Assembly (NCBI RefSeq): GCF_010389155.1
Contig: NC_057763.1
Span: forward strand, 32,160,645-32,224,644
DNA length: 64,000 bases
Source: Erigeron canadensis
Taxonomy: Eukaryota; Streptophyta; Magnoliopsida; Asterales; Asteraceae
Reading direction: 5' to 3'
Positions 45,118-57,097 of the stretch are shown here, one piece after another (the first letter of the stretch is position 1; the number at the start of each line of letters is the position of its first letter). The translations under genes and the position numbers were made by a program. A model generated the notes under the pieces. That model was not told the origin of the DNA, did no database searches, and was given only the letters and a program-made list of their open reading frames with translations.

Positions 45118-48100
45118 CTTAGTTATAATTAACAAGCTTAATTTATTAAGTTCTAACATACTTTTAATCACTATGTGTAACATTTATTGTTATTTTTGTA
45201 ATACTTCTAAATGCTTACTTAAAAAAAAAATTAAAAGCCTGTACTACAAGGCCAGCTCCAAGATCAATTATTCGCAAACATAATCTTCATAAAAGGCAAA
45301 TTATTCAAAGAAATCACAAAACTCTGGTGAACGGCAAATTTGGGCTCCTTTGTCTTCATTCATGTGAGCATTTTGCTTATAACAGGATTGGAACCTAAAA
45401 TTTCTCAGTCTCAAGGTCAACCATATACCAATATAATCCGGCCATCTATTGATGATTGGTATCACAAAACCCCCTTTTAACGGAACTTTAACATAACCAC
45501 AAAATGCTATACCAGTTAATATATTAAATACACATTAGATTTTATGCAAGAGATAAATACTTAATTAGAAAATATATATGATAAGCATATGAAGAACGTA
45601 TGACAAGGAAATCAAGGAAATCAAGGTTCCAAAGAAATTAAGACAAGGAAATCAAGATTATTTTGCTTCGCCTTTTCTGTTCTCCTTTATTCCATCATTA
45701 GCACACATAATAATTCAAAACAAAATGCTATTGATTCTAACTAAATGTAGATAACGTATGAAAATGAAATAGAACGGCTGTACAATACTAGTTTGTACAG
45801 TTAACTATAAAGCTTGTACCTTATCGTACATCCATCAAATACAACGGTACAAATATCACCTCCCAAAGAGAATACATGGAAAGTGGACCTAAAACAAAGG
45901 AATTGCTAACAACTATATATTTTAAGCGGGGAAAAACTCGATCAAGAAGATGGTGGGAGCTTGTCTTGTCATTGTTCGTTTGGGCCTGGTTTTATGGGCT
46001 TTTGGACCTGGGGGTCTGGACTGTATAAAAAATGCCAAGTTTTGTTTTTAACAACGGGAATTGTATTAAAAACAGCTGTATCTTTAAAACACCGAAGATA
46101 GTTTACAAATTAGAATGTTACATTAAGTAAGTGAAGCTAATGTGCCACAAATGCCAAATTAAACTTTAATATATGCTACGGCGCGCATTTGATCCAAAAG
46201 AAGAAAGAAATAACTTAAAGATATAGAAACTTGACACCAAGAAGTTGTTTCTGTGTTTCCAAATCGACCGATAACTTAGACCTTTGTGCCTTCTCATCAC
46301 AGCATCTCATTGATCATCCAAAGCAAAACATTCGAAGAATTAGTTATCGGAATAGGAGTTTGAATCCGGGATTAATTGATTAACTTTCTCGTTTCACATG
46401 TGGTCTTGCAAGTTACAAATTAATATATATATATATATATATAAGTAACTGCTCAGTGTCGCTTTCTGCGGGTTTTGAGCCCCAATACCTGGACGATGTA
46501 TTGGGAAGGTTAAGATGTAAGCAGACCTTACCTTTACCTAAGTAGAAAGACTGCTTCCAGTTTCTACCTAAATGGTAGAAAAGGCCTTCCAACCTTTGCA
46601 TGGGATGAGAATTGAAATTAATATATTTAATATATATATATATATTGCCTAAAACATATATTGTCGTTCGCAAATTAAACACATCAAACTAATGCACAAG
46701 TATGTAAAATCTTTTTTCCACGTGCAAACTAATACACAAATATGTTACTAAATAGTATGTCATTCTAGAAGGTCGGTTTGTTTCGGGATGTGTTCTTCTC
46801 CCAATAAGTAAGGAAGATAGAGTTGATACATATGAACTCTTAATCTTTCCAAAAGTTCAAAACCTTCTGTTAGTATGATCGATCAGCAGACATACGATTC
46901 GTATGGTGGACAAACAATTGAACTATATATTATTCCAACCTCATACTGACTTTTAAAGAAACGTACATATATAAACCAAAACTTCGGATTATTTATATCA
47001 TACATATAGTTAAATAAAATTTGAACTATTTTGAATATTGAAAAGTTTATTAAACCGAGCACTTACACAATTGAATTCTTGGTGTGGCTTGAGTTTCATT
47101 TGAAGTCCTGAAGTTTGATGTGTTTGTGAACGACGAAGATGGCACCAAATGTGCAAATCCACTAATGATGGATATATGCTAATTTATAAATGTTTAAAGA
47201 TACACTATTCTTTCCTAAAATATTTAATTAGTTTAATTTGCTATATATCTATAAAGTTAATGGAAAGGGCAAAACAACTACAAATTGTTTAATAATCTGC
47301 AATTTTAAGTTTGTTAGATAAATCAGCTCTATAATCTAAGGTCTATACCAATGCTTGTTTTCTCACCTTCTTTCTCACCCATTTTCGAAACCCATTGGCA
47401 AGGCTGTTGTCTCAGCCATTTTCATAAGAAAAAAAAAATCACAATTTTCTGGTGAGAAAATCCGAGAAAGATGGAGGTTGGGGTTAGGTGGGATCATGTG
47501 TACAAATTTCAAGGGAAGGTCCACCAATGATTGCCATTCTCCCCCTATCTGTCTCTTGATCCCTCATTCCACCAATCCGTTGTTACTTTACTGATTCATT
47601 CGAACCAATTAAAAAGAAAGACTGAGTTTTTTTTTAGTAATAAGTTATGGGAAAACTTAGGTAAAGCTATAAGATAGGTAAAGCAAGGGAAATTATATAA
47701 AATTCAGGGGTTATGTATGTTTATTAAATTTAAAGGTTTAATTTATAACTTTTTTTAACAAGACACATAAGATAGGTAAAGCGGCGTAGTACGAATCATT
47801 TTCTCGTAAGTTATTTGAGAAAGAGATTGAGAAAAAAAAAATTATGGTTGATAATACTATTTTTTGAAATATGAAATAAGAAAAAAATGATGTGGGCCGA
47901 AGAAAGCGACGAGAAAAAATAATTAAGTTTAGATAAGGTCTAAGTAAACATACGAGGTTTTGGCATAAAAAAAGAATGATATACTTTATAATATTTATTA
48001 CACAGAATAAAACTTTATAATAATGTGTTGTACAATAGATGTTAATATATGAAATTGTCTTTTAGCAAAAGAGTTATAAAATATATCTTCGTAAAATGTT

Positions 48101-48379
48101 TTTTTTTTATTGCTTTTTTGGACTAACAACAAATTTTTTACGAGTACTATATCTATATTACTTTGAAATTAGAAAAGCTAGTTTAGCTCGCATGAAACTA
48201 ACAATAAAATGTTTGATGAATGATAGATGGTTTAACATGAAATCAAATAAAGTAAAACATATGTATATAAACACAAATTAATAATCACCACCAAGGTGGC
48301 AAAGGAATTTGGTATATAGTTTTCTCAAAAGGGTCAGGGTGAGTGGGTGACAAAAGAAACGGTCAGAAACTAAGAATTA
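45118..48379. other. Intergenic DNA, some SINE-like pieces
   Basis: No credible gene; short frames such as 47355-47594 have no family features. About 45355-45450 on the minus strand reads TGGTTGACCTTGAGAC then GGTTCCAATCCTG, like the A/B-box spacing of a tRNA-derived SINE. The segment at 46440-46610 is listed separately. Confidence 0.55.
46440..46610 (-). repeat. AU/TS-like SINE fragment (tentative)
   Basis: On the minus strand: TAGGTAAAGGTAAGGTCTGC, TTAACCTTCCCAATAC and GGTATTGGGGCTCAAAACCC. The order resembles the body of plant SINEs of the TS/AU type (GGTAAGGTCTGCGTACA then CCTCCCCAGACCCC). Bounded by AT repeats. Confidence 0.4.
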
Positions 48380-48634
48380 ATCCCTCCGTCACATATTAAG
48401 TGTCTTATTTTGACTTTTTGAGTCTTTTTCTTTCGACTTTGACCGTAAATATCTTTGTTTATGTTATATAACACTTTCTAACATATATGAATTGATTGAG
48501 CTTTAAATGTACTTTTCATTGATATAACATTCATCAACTAATATTTAACATAAACACAGATATTTATGGTTAAAGTAGGAAGAAAAAAAACTTGACTAAG
48601 TCAAAATAGAACAATTAAAATGAGACAAAGGGAG
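48380..48634. mobile_element. Stowaway-like MITE (Tc1/mariner), 255 bp
   Basis: Starts ATCCCTCCGTCACAT and ends ATGAGACAAAGGGAG, the typical Stowaway termini, flanked by TA dinucleotides at 48378-48379 and 48635-48636. Inner arms AAGTGTCTTATTTTGAC and GTCAAAATAGAAC also pair. Confidence 0.85.
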
Positions 48635-48636
48635 TA

Positions 48637-49142
48637 CAAAACTAGATATACCTGATTAAGACGTGTACATATGGATTAAAAGTAACCCTCAATGGGTATC
48701 GCTGACAACAATTATATAACGCAAATTAAAGATTGACATAATAAGAAATAGGAATTGATTACGGGATGATATATAGTTGGACATGATATATATATAGCAT
48801 CGTCTTCGTCGTTCAACAAACACCTCAAACTTGATTCACCTCTTTCTTATGTGACCACTGATATCATTGAGACTCGATCGATCTATTTATAAGTTGAAAA
48901 TTATGTACTTCGTGTGGGTACTTTGTACTACATATATGTACTACTCCAACCTTGGTATCTATATTGAATTGTATTCTATATTTTGGCTAAACAGAATCTC
49001 TCTATCTCTCTCCTTTATTATTTCTAAATATAATTTCATAAATCACGTATATAGCATCTTTTAAACGAGTTAAGTGAGTTTTAAAAACATAACAAATTTA
49101 TATGAAAAATAACTATAAGTATCTTATGTTATACCTTTACCC

Positions 49143-49184
<42 letters not shown>

Positions 49185-51879
49185 GTTATTGATTTGTGTT
49201 GTTGAGATGTTGTCAATTTCTTTTTAAGAAAAAAAATTTTCTTTTATAAATGATTGCCTAGCTTATTGGCCGTAGACCACTATTTTCTTCTCAAACTGTT
49301 TGAAAGTCGAATGTCTACCAAAGTATATACGGAGTCATATCCGTCAAACTTTACCTTCCAACTTGAGAATCTCAACTCACTTACCCGGGTCAGGCCCATC
49401 ATGTAATGTAACAAGGCCCATGTACAAGAATTACCCAAAATTTGATTTCAATTGATATTCAGTTAAATCATCCGGATCCCGTCGCCATTCACAGTCGATC
49501 AATCACCTCCTGAGGTCCGTCGAAGACTTAATACGGTAGAACCCCCATCGTAACTAATCCTGACAATCTGGCATCAAACACACACGCCGACACACACGTA
49601 TAGATATTTTTAAAATACAATGATATAATGAAAACTTTAGAAAATATATATATATATATAATTGTTGATAAATGACAATTTGAAATGTAGGCTTCAACCA
49701 TTAAAAGGTTTTGGGTGACATGTTAATGGTTTTAGCTTTTGCGGTATTGTATGACATATCAAATTGGGATTAAAATCAAGTGTTAGAATTCAAAATTGTA
49801 GTTTGAATTTTATTTTTTTAATAGTTTCAAATTAAAAACGACTTAAATAGATCTCCATCCATCAACTTATAGGTTCTAAATCTTATCATGGACACTTTAT
49901 ATATCTGTATAGAATATATTTAAATTTGATTAGTTGTCTTTCAAAAACCAAAATTTAGTTTACAAATCTAAAGAAATACAGTATAAGTTATTATAGTTAT
50001 TAGTAAAATGATGAACAAAAAATATATATATATATATATTATATATCTGACGTACAATTCGCTATTTCTTATTGCAGTCTTTTTTTTAAACATTTGATCG
50101 ATGAGGTAAACTATTAAGTTATGTTTTTATATTTGTTAAATTGATCCGTGAAAATACAAATATTTGTCGTACGTCATCAGTATTTGTTGTAAACTTGTAA
50201 TAAAGTAGTTATTATTTATTAAATGGTCTTATACGATTTTTCTTTTCTCATGAAAGAATTTAACAATGTTTGAGTTATGTTTCTTCTGTTGTCTAAATAT
50301 TTCCTATAATCTTTCCCACAAGTGGTCCTTGGATAATCTTCTATGATTCTATCCTTTGATCGTTACAATAAAAAGAAATGTCATGTCATCTTCACAATTT
50401 CTTGTGTTTTTACTTTCTACTTTTTATATAAAAAATAATAAAAATATGTGAATAAAATAACCATTGAAAAGGAGCCAAAAAATTATTCACAAGACATATT
50501 GGCGCTCTTAAAAGTTGGAACGCCATATTTTGTTCGTCTTTCTAAACTAACTAACAAAATTTTATATAAAAAAATATCTAAATCGGGTAAGAATCACATG
50601 ACAATTTAGAAACCACGCGAAAAAGACATTTTGGCGCTCTTAAAACGTTTCATTTGTTCTGTCTTTTTTTTAGAAAGGCAAGTAATTAACGAATTTATAT
50701 ATATGAAGAAATATATATCTAAATCGGTAAAGAATCGAAAGAGTTTTCGAAAAGTTACATGTTATGCGAAAAGTTTAGATATATAAAATATATATCTAAA
50801 TCCATTTGTTTTTTATGTAATGAACATTTCTAAAGCAGCATCATCTTTTTATGCTATGCGAATTCCTCTCATATGTTATCCTCCAAACCGGCCCGTTACA
50901 TGAAAAAACAAAATAAATTAAAATTAATTAGAGACCGTACAGAAAAGTCAGACAAACGTTTGTCTATGTATACGGATATATCCGATTCGTTGAATTACCA
51001 CCTATCATTACTTATCAACTTAGATTGCGTATATCACCAAAGTACACACATAAAGACACAGACAACCAAAAAAGCATGACCAATTAATTTCAAAATAAAA
51101 ACACGTACAAGTGTACAAAATTAAGGCACTTCTTTAAAACGTGTTCGAAAACAGGAAAATAATTAGAAAAAGAAGCTAGAAACAAATCAAATGTGTACAC
51201 AAAATGAGTTAACTAAAGATTATTCGAAAAAGCGTACGCCTTGTATGTTTAGTTGAAAAAGGTACTCTTTATATGTTAGATATTTTTTTAACGAAAACAT
51301 GCAAAACCAAAAAATGATCTAGTTAGATATTTTGAAAAACTCCTAAGAAAACAAAATTAAAACCTCTTATAACTCTATACTTTTTAGCGTCGAGTCGATT
51401 TGTAAATCAAGTTCGAATTCGAGTTCAAAAATAATAAAGGCTTGGTCAAGCTTTAAGCTTCCAGATTACATCCCAAAGTGTAACAAATAAAGTATGAAAA
51501 AGTCGGCATCTAAAATTGTGGAATTTTATGACTCCATATTTGTTAGTGGGGATAAATTCGATATAACTTTACACACATAAAAACATGACAAACTTTTATA
51601 ATTTGTTTACGTTAACTAAAAGTATAAATAATTATAATATTTTTTTTTAGTGAAAATGACATATTCTAATTTTATACGCGTTTTTAGAATACTCATTTAT
51701 ATTTGGAGATGTAAACTTTTTTATTTTTATAGAAAATAAAAGATAGAAAGTTAATAACAACATTACTAATTTTCTTCTTTTAGTTCGCTTTGATGAAGAT
51801 ATTAATTTAACTAAACTTCAACGAATGGAAAAGTTTATAGCAAGTAATTTTCAACAATTGGAGACACCTTAAATAAGTA
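48637..51879. other. Intergenic DNA
   Basis: No gene seen. Notable only for a long T-run at about 49148-49181 and a direct repeat near 50489 and 50620 (AAGACATWTTGGCGCTCTTAAAA, followed in both by ATATCTAAATCGG). A GC-richer stretch at 49380-49560 has no frame that I can support. Confidence 0.55.
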
Positions 51880-52267
51880 CGAGAGCAAGTACTCGCGTGT
51901 TGCGGCAGTGAAATAGTGAGGGTGATAGGTCATAGAGTATGATAGGTCATAGGAGGTGATATGTCATCATAAAGTGTCATAGCCAAATGTCTTAGCCGTA
52001 CGGGCTCCGCCCTTGGATTTAAAAATTCATCGAAAGTATATCGAATGAGATCTCTAATGAAAGAGCATGAAATTTTAAGAATACCCATATAGTTTTTATA
52101 ATTTATCGATGTACGGTTTTTGAGATAAAAGATTTTGAAATAATTAGAGGAATAATATGATTTATGGAACAAAGAGAAAGTTGTAGGCATTGATGTATGG
52201 TGCATTATGTATTATCATGTGTACATTATTAAAATTGAAAGTTGAAACCCTATTTGTTTTATAATAT
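51880..52267 (-). mobile_element. Helitron-like element, copy 1 of a pair
   Basis: On the minus strand it ends in GCAACACGCGAGTACTTGCT then CTCG, next to host A. It is 80-85% similar to copy 2 over blocks such as CTTAGCCGTACGGGCTCC and ATCGATGTACGGTTTTTGAG. Its 5' end runs straight into copy 2 and lacks the final bases, giving a head-to-tail pair. Confidence 0.5.
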
Positions 52268-52268
52268 A

Positions 52269-52736
52269 CGAGAGCAAATACACGCGCGTTGCGGCGGTGA
52301 GATGGTGGGGTGATACCTAGGTCATAGAGTATGATAGGTTATACGAGTTGATATGTCATAGAGTATGATAGTCAAATGCCTTAGCCGTACGGGCTCCACC
52401 CTCGGATTTAAAAATTTGTCGAAAGTATATCGAATGACATCTCTAACGAAAGAGCATGAAATTTTAAGAACACCCATACAATTTTTATAATTTATCGATG
52501 TACGGTTTTTGAGATAAAAGATTTTGAATGAATTGGAGGAATAAATGATTTATGGAGGAGAGAGATAAAAGATGATTGATTGAAATTTGAAGAGAAAGAA
52601 AGGGCATTATAGTTATTTTAGATAAATATAGAATAGATAGGAGAGACATTTTGAGGAAATACTTAAAATCAATATTGAAAATTTCAAGTTCAATGTTGAA
52701 AATTTAGAAAAAATCTGCTTTATAATATAGTATAGA
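52269..52736 (-). mobile_element. Helitron-like element, copy 2 of a pair
   Basis: Minus strand: 5' TCTATACTATATTATAAAGC, 3' CCGCCGCAACGCGCGTGTAT then CTCG, between A (52268) and T (52737). Same family as 22307-22674. No coding sequence. Confidence 0.55.
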
Positions 52737-53129
52737 TATATAATTTTCAACAATGATGTTTGTGATCAATAAAATTAATTGTCAACAACTTTACTTAAAT
52801 TTAACAATATATTAATTTTGAATTGAAGAAGAATATATTTGATAGTAGATAACACATTTTTGTCATCTACAACAATATCTAGGGGTGTTCATTATGCGGT
52901 CCAAACCGACAAAACCGAGAAACCGAACCGAAAATGGACCGGAACCGAAGACATCGGTTCGGTCCACGGTTCTTTATATTCAAACATTTCGGTCCTGGGT
53001 TCGGTCCATGTATAAACCGAGATAACCTGTGATTTGGACCGACCCGAGAAGAATAGAAGATGTAGTTATTTATTAATTGAGATTCTACATTCATTTATTT
53101 AAGTAACAAGATAGATACATATAATATAT

Positions 53130-56100
53130 GGGAGGTGATTTTTACACGGAAGCTTTTGATCTATCCACGGAAATTTATTTATAAAGACAATAATACCCTT
53201 ATTAATATGTTAATATATTATTTTATTTTTTTGTCTACATTGATTTCAAAACCCGAATACTGTAGTGTTTGTGGGTAAAAATCCCAAAACTGTTCTCAAG
53301 TCACAAAGATTTGATATATAGAATTATCAGTGTTGAATTCAAACAAATATTGAGAAAAACCATCAAACATTCTTGAGTATGCTAACAATATACTATCATG
53401 GGGACATCGCCAACCGCACTAGCAGGAACATCTTTGTCCAGCGACCCACCTGCAACATTCCAAGCTCTTCCTTGAGAACACCAAAGATGCAACATTTTCA
53501 TATAAGAAGTTATAATTTACATAATATGCAAAATAGTAACACCAAAGATGTAAACTTGATTAAAATTCTTACTTGAGTAATCTGATAAAAGAAAAAACGC
53601 AGTAACATTACACTATGAGAATTGAAGGGCTACTACATACTGGAAATCTTAGTCTAAGTCTAATAATGAAAAATAAATTAAGAAACAAATTGGACCATAT
53701 TAGTGACATAACATCACTTCAAAAATCAGGATAGACATTTAAGTCAATAAAGTTATCTTCATGATGCATAAAGCTCATATCCTCGGCTACCTCAATGCTC
53801 CTTTGGAATAATACACGAGTAGAACTTGACAAAGTTTATGTTTGCGAGGATTGCACATGCTCAAACCTTGAAGGATCCCGTGTGGTTGATGTTATTCCTT
53901 TTTTCTTTTTCGATTTTGGTGGTCTTCCTTTTGGTCGTCGGATAACCAACTCAAAGAACACTTCAGATTCGTTAACAAGTTTACTAATCATCGAAGTAGC
54001 AGATTCTTTCTTGCTTAGCGGCCACCCTTTGTACTTCAAACACAAATCATTAATCAACTTAAAAAAACTGTCTGCATCCTCATCATGTGAATCATCTTCC
54101 GGTCTTAAAGATAATGTATTAATCCTCCAATGGGGATGAACAAGGTCTAACGAAAGTATCCCTCCTTGCAAACTTTTTATCTTATGAACACATGGAAGAC
54201 CCATAGTCGCCATGAAATGACTTGTGCAAGGAGTCATTATACCTAAATATAACCAAAAAGCTATATGGATTAATACAACACTAATCGAAATATTATATTC
54301 ATAAATATTACCAGATTTTGTTTTTTCATATTGCTTGAATATTTCCTGCAATGCAAACTGCGATACATGGGATATAAGCTCTCTGAAAATAGGTATATTG
54401 CAGTCGTGAGGAATTTTAATTCTTTCACTGGCAAGTTGCACCTTAATCTCGTTAAATTATGCTCGACCGCAAGACAAATTTTATCTTTCACTTCCTTGAA
54501 ACCACCTATTGAAACTTGTAAATACTTTTTGAGTTTGGCATGAGCACCTTCAACTCTTGCGGTCGAACGATTACCAAAATGTAAGTACTTTTCGGTCCAA
54601 ACACTAACAAATTTTTCTTTCCAAGGCAACCATGTGTTCTTCACGTAATCAATTACATCTTTCTTCTCGTTATAAGTTAACTCGAATTCAGCCCAATTCT
54701 GAATAAAGATAGATTCTGTTGTTGAGTAGACTAGGTTACTCCAGCTTAACATAAATATGTCAAACTCTTCATTACTCCCAAAATATTTCTTGCAATTCGC
54801 CAACACATTTTTTTCGATATGCCAAACACATAAAAGATTTACTGCGAAGGGAAATACACTTTTAATTGAATTCATAAGTGCTAATTCCCTATCTGTCATA
54901 ATCACAAACGGTTGATTTCCCAATCCAACAGTCTTCTTAAACGCACTTAATGCCCAAGCGTAACTTTCTTCATCCTCTTTCTCCAAAAAGGCAAAACCAG
55001 AATAAAAAGAGGTATTAAAACACGAAACTCCAATGATATCAAGAAGAGGCATGTTATACTTGTTGGTTTTATATGTGCAATCCATCAAAAATATATTAGA
55101 GAATGTTTTGGCCAACTTAGCAGATAAGGGGTGAACAATGAACAAACTCGCTATACGCCCTTGTTGATCATGTAATATATCGTACACAAAACCACCCTTT
55201 TTAAGCTCCTCAAACAAGGCACTAATCATTGATTGGTTTCCTAAAATCTCCTTGCGCATTTTTGCCTTCAAGTTGTATATGGCTCTAGAGCTTGCGGGAA
55301 GATTTGGAGTTTGTTGACGTAAAGAAGAAAGAATCTGCCTTGGCGGTATTCCAGACAATGTCATGTTTTTGACACTTTCTACGTTATCCGCTGTTAGTCG
55401 ACGAAACGATGGATGCCCAGACATATCTGAAGATGGCTCGTGGTTATGTGCCAAGTTTTTTGCCTTAAAAAACCAAACACCATCGTTTCCTTTTTTGCCT
55501 TCAATTTGGAAGGGACAATTAATCAAACGAGTATTAGTTCTCTTTTTCCGTTTATCTCCAATACCTAATACATCTCGATAGGAACCTCCGCGGCCACATT
55601 GCAAAGTGACATACTTGTCCTTTTTGGAATCACGAATAGATAATCCGTATCCTTTGGAATAATTAAATGCCTGCACGCTGTTAAGTAAACCATCATATGA
55701 TCCAAACTTGGAACTAGCGAGATAAACTTCTTCATTTTGAATAGGTGCAATTGTTGGACCAGTTGACATCTGTGAGATAAATTATAGCAATATCAAATCA
55801 AACTACAAATATACCCTAAGAAATCCTAAAAGCGTTCATCACTCTCATGACCAATGAGAATAAGCAGAATTGAAACAGTTATTTTTTTTCACCAGTGCAC
55901 TTATAGTTCTATACACAAATAACAGATATAAAAATTATGATACAAACTTTGTAATCATGTTTAATCATTGGCAACACATGATATCTTAAGATTAACTTAC
56001 CGTTCAGGTGGCCAGAAATGGAAGACAAATGTTGTAGAAAGCTTCCACGATATTGGTGAATGGTGATAGCCGATCAAAATAAAAGACGTGAGGTTTGTTA

Positions 56101-56235
56101 AGTAGTTTATTAGGGTTTTAAAATCAATGTAGACAAAAAATAAATAATATATTAACATATTAATAAGGGTATTATTGTTTTTATAAATAAATTTCCGTGT
56201 ATGGATCAAAAGCTTCCGTGTAAAAATCACCTCTC
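53130..56235 (-). mobile_element. Mutator-like element (FAR1-type MULE), 3.1 kb
   Basis: Terminal inverted repeats of about 120 bp begin GGGAGGTGATTTTTACACGG on the left and GAGAGGTGATTTTTACACGG on the right (minus strand). They differ at only a few positions. A perfect 9-bp duplication, ATAATATAT, flanks the element (53121-53129 and 56236-56244). It encodes one transposase on the minus strand. The near-identical TIRs and single lesion in the gene indicate recent activity. Confidence 0.93.
53836..55769 (-). pseudogene. MULE transposase with FAR1 DNA-binding domain, one frameshift
   Basis: The ATG at 55767-55769 opens a frame with a FAR1-type zinc domain (about residues 20-115, motifs NCPFQIEGKK and HNHEPSSD). 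Then comes the MULE DDE core: DCTYKTNKYNMPLLDIIGV (first Asp) and VIMTDRELALMNSI (second Asp), followed by CVWHIEKNV and WTEKYLHFGNRSTARVEGAH. Near 54455 a one-base change throws the frame; translation resumes in the next frame as QLASERIKIPHDC. A 69-nt GT-AG intron fits at 54243-54311. The last exon holds a SWIM-like zinc motif (CTSHFMATMGLPCVH) and a basic tail (RPKGRPPKSKKKKG). Related to the FHY3/FAR1 transposase lineage, but its place between TIRs says transposon, not host factor. Sequencing error in a T-run is an alternative explanation for the frameshift. Confidence 0.88.
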
Positions 56236-57097
56236 ATAATATATACGTAGGTAAAGGTCTTATCAGTTAAGATAAACTAACGTGTGCAGTCAGTAGTAAT
56301 AATTAATATACACTAATATCAAGTAGGAGTTTGTATTCAGTAGTTTGTGCTAGCAGTTTGTATAAGTAGTAGTTAGTTAAACTAAACAGTTGCCAATTAT
56401 GAGTCGCAATGATCGAACAAAAAATTTATGACTATTCTAATTCCTTATATCGTTCATAGTGACTAATGAGGTGTGATTATTAGTTTGTCACACTCATAAA
56501 ATACAATTACATTATCTGTAAATATTATCAATCTTAAATCACTACTATCAAACATTCATAGGAACTAATAGATTGTTACTTTTCCGATAACTCATAAATA
56601 CCAACTTGAAGGTTGGACACTTGGAGCTCGTTAAAGCATCAAATCAGCGAAGTATATACTAACTACTTTTCAGTTTTTATATATAGCATTTGCTGCTCCT
56701 TTTCAGTTTTTAGATCTTGATTTTTATATCAATTTGACTCTGTCTCGGTCCAACTTTTCAAACCCGAAAACCGACGACAAACCGAGCATGAACCGAACGG
56801 AAGACATCGGTCCGGTTCTTGGACCGTGAACACCCCTAACAATACCTGCATTATGCAGTTGTATTCTGTGCATAAAAATCTATGTATTCGTTGTAAATGG
56901 CAAAATTCTGTTGTAGAAATATCACTTCCTAGACCAAATTTTATTAGAGAAACAAACGATACACGAGAAAGACCTTGAAATGCAGAAGGGATTTAATGGC
57001 TAGCTAAACAACATGCGCCTAGCTGTAAATCCCTAATGGTACACGGCGAAAAACGCACAATTTATCATAGAAACCAGAGTTAATTAGTCGATCTAGC

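Larger units (their letters stand above)
52880..56838. mobile_element. hAT-like element split by a MULE
   Basis: Ends TAGGGGTGTTCA and TGAACACCCCTA are perfect inverted repeats. The flanks ACAATATC (52872-52879) and ACAATACC (56839-56846) are an 8-bp duplication with one mismatch, as for hAT elements. Subterminal regions are rich in CGGTTCGGTCC/GGACCGAACC. Without the MULE it is about 840 bp and has no transposase, so it is non-autonomous. Confidence 0.8.

Noticed and set aside
47355..47594. 79-codon frame
   Set aside because: Non-ATG start, no domain and no splice context.
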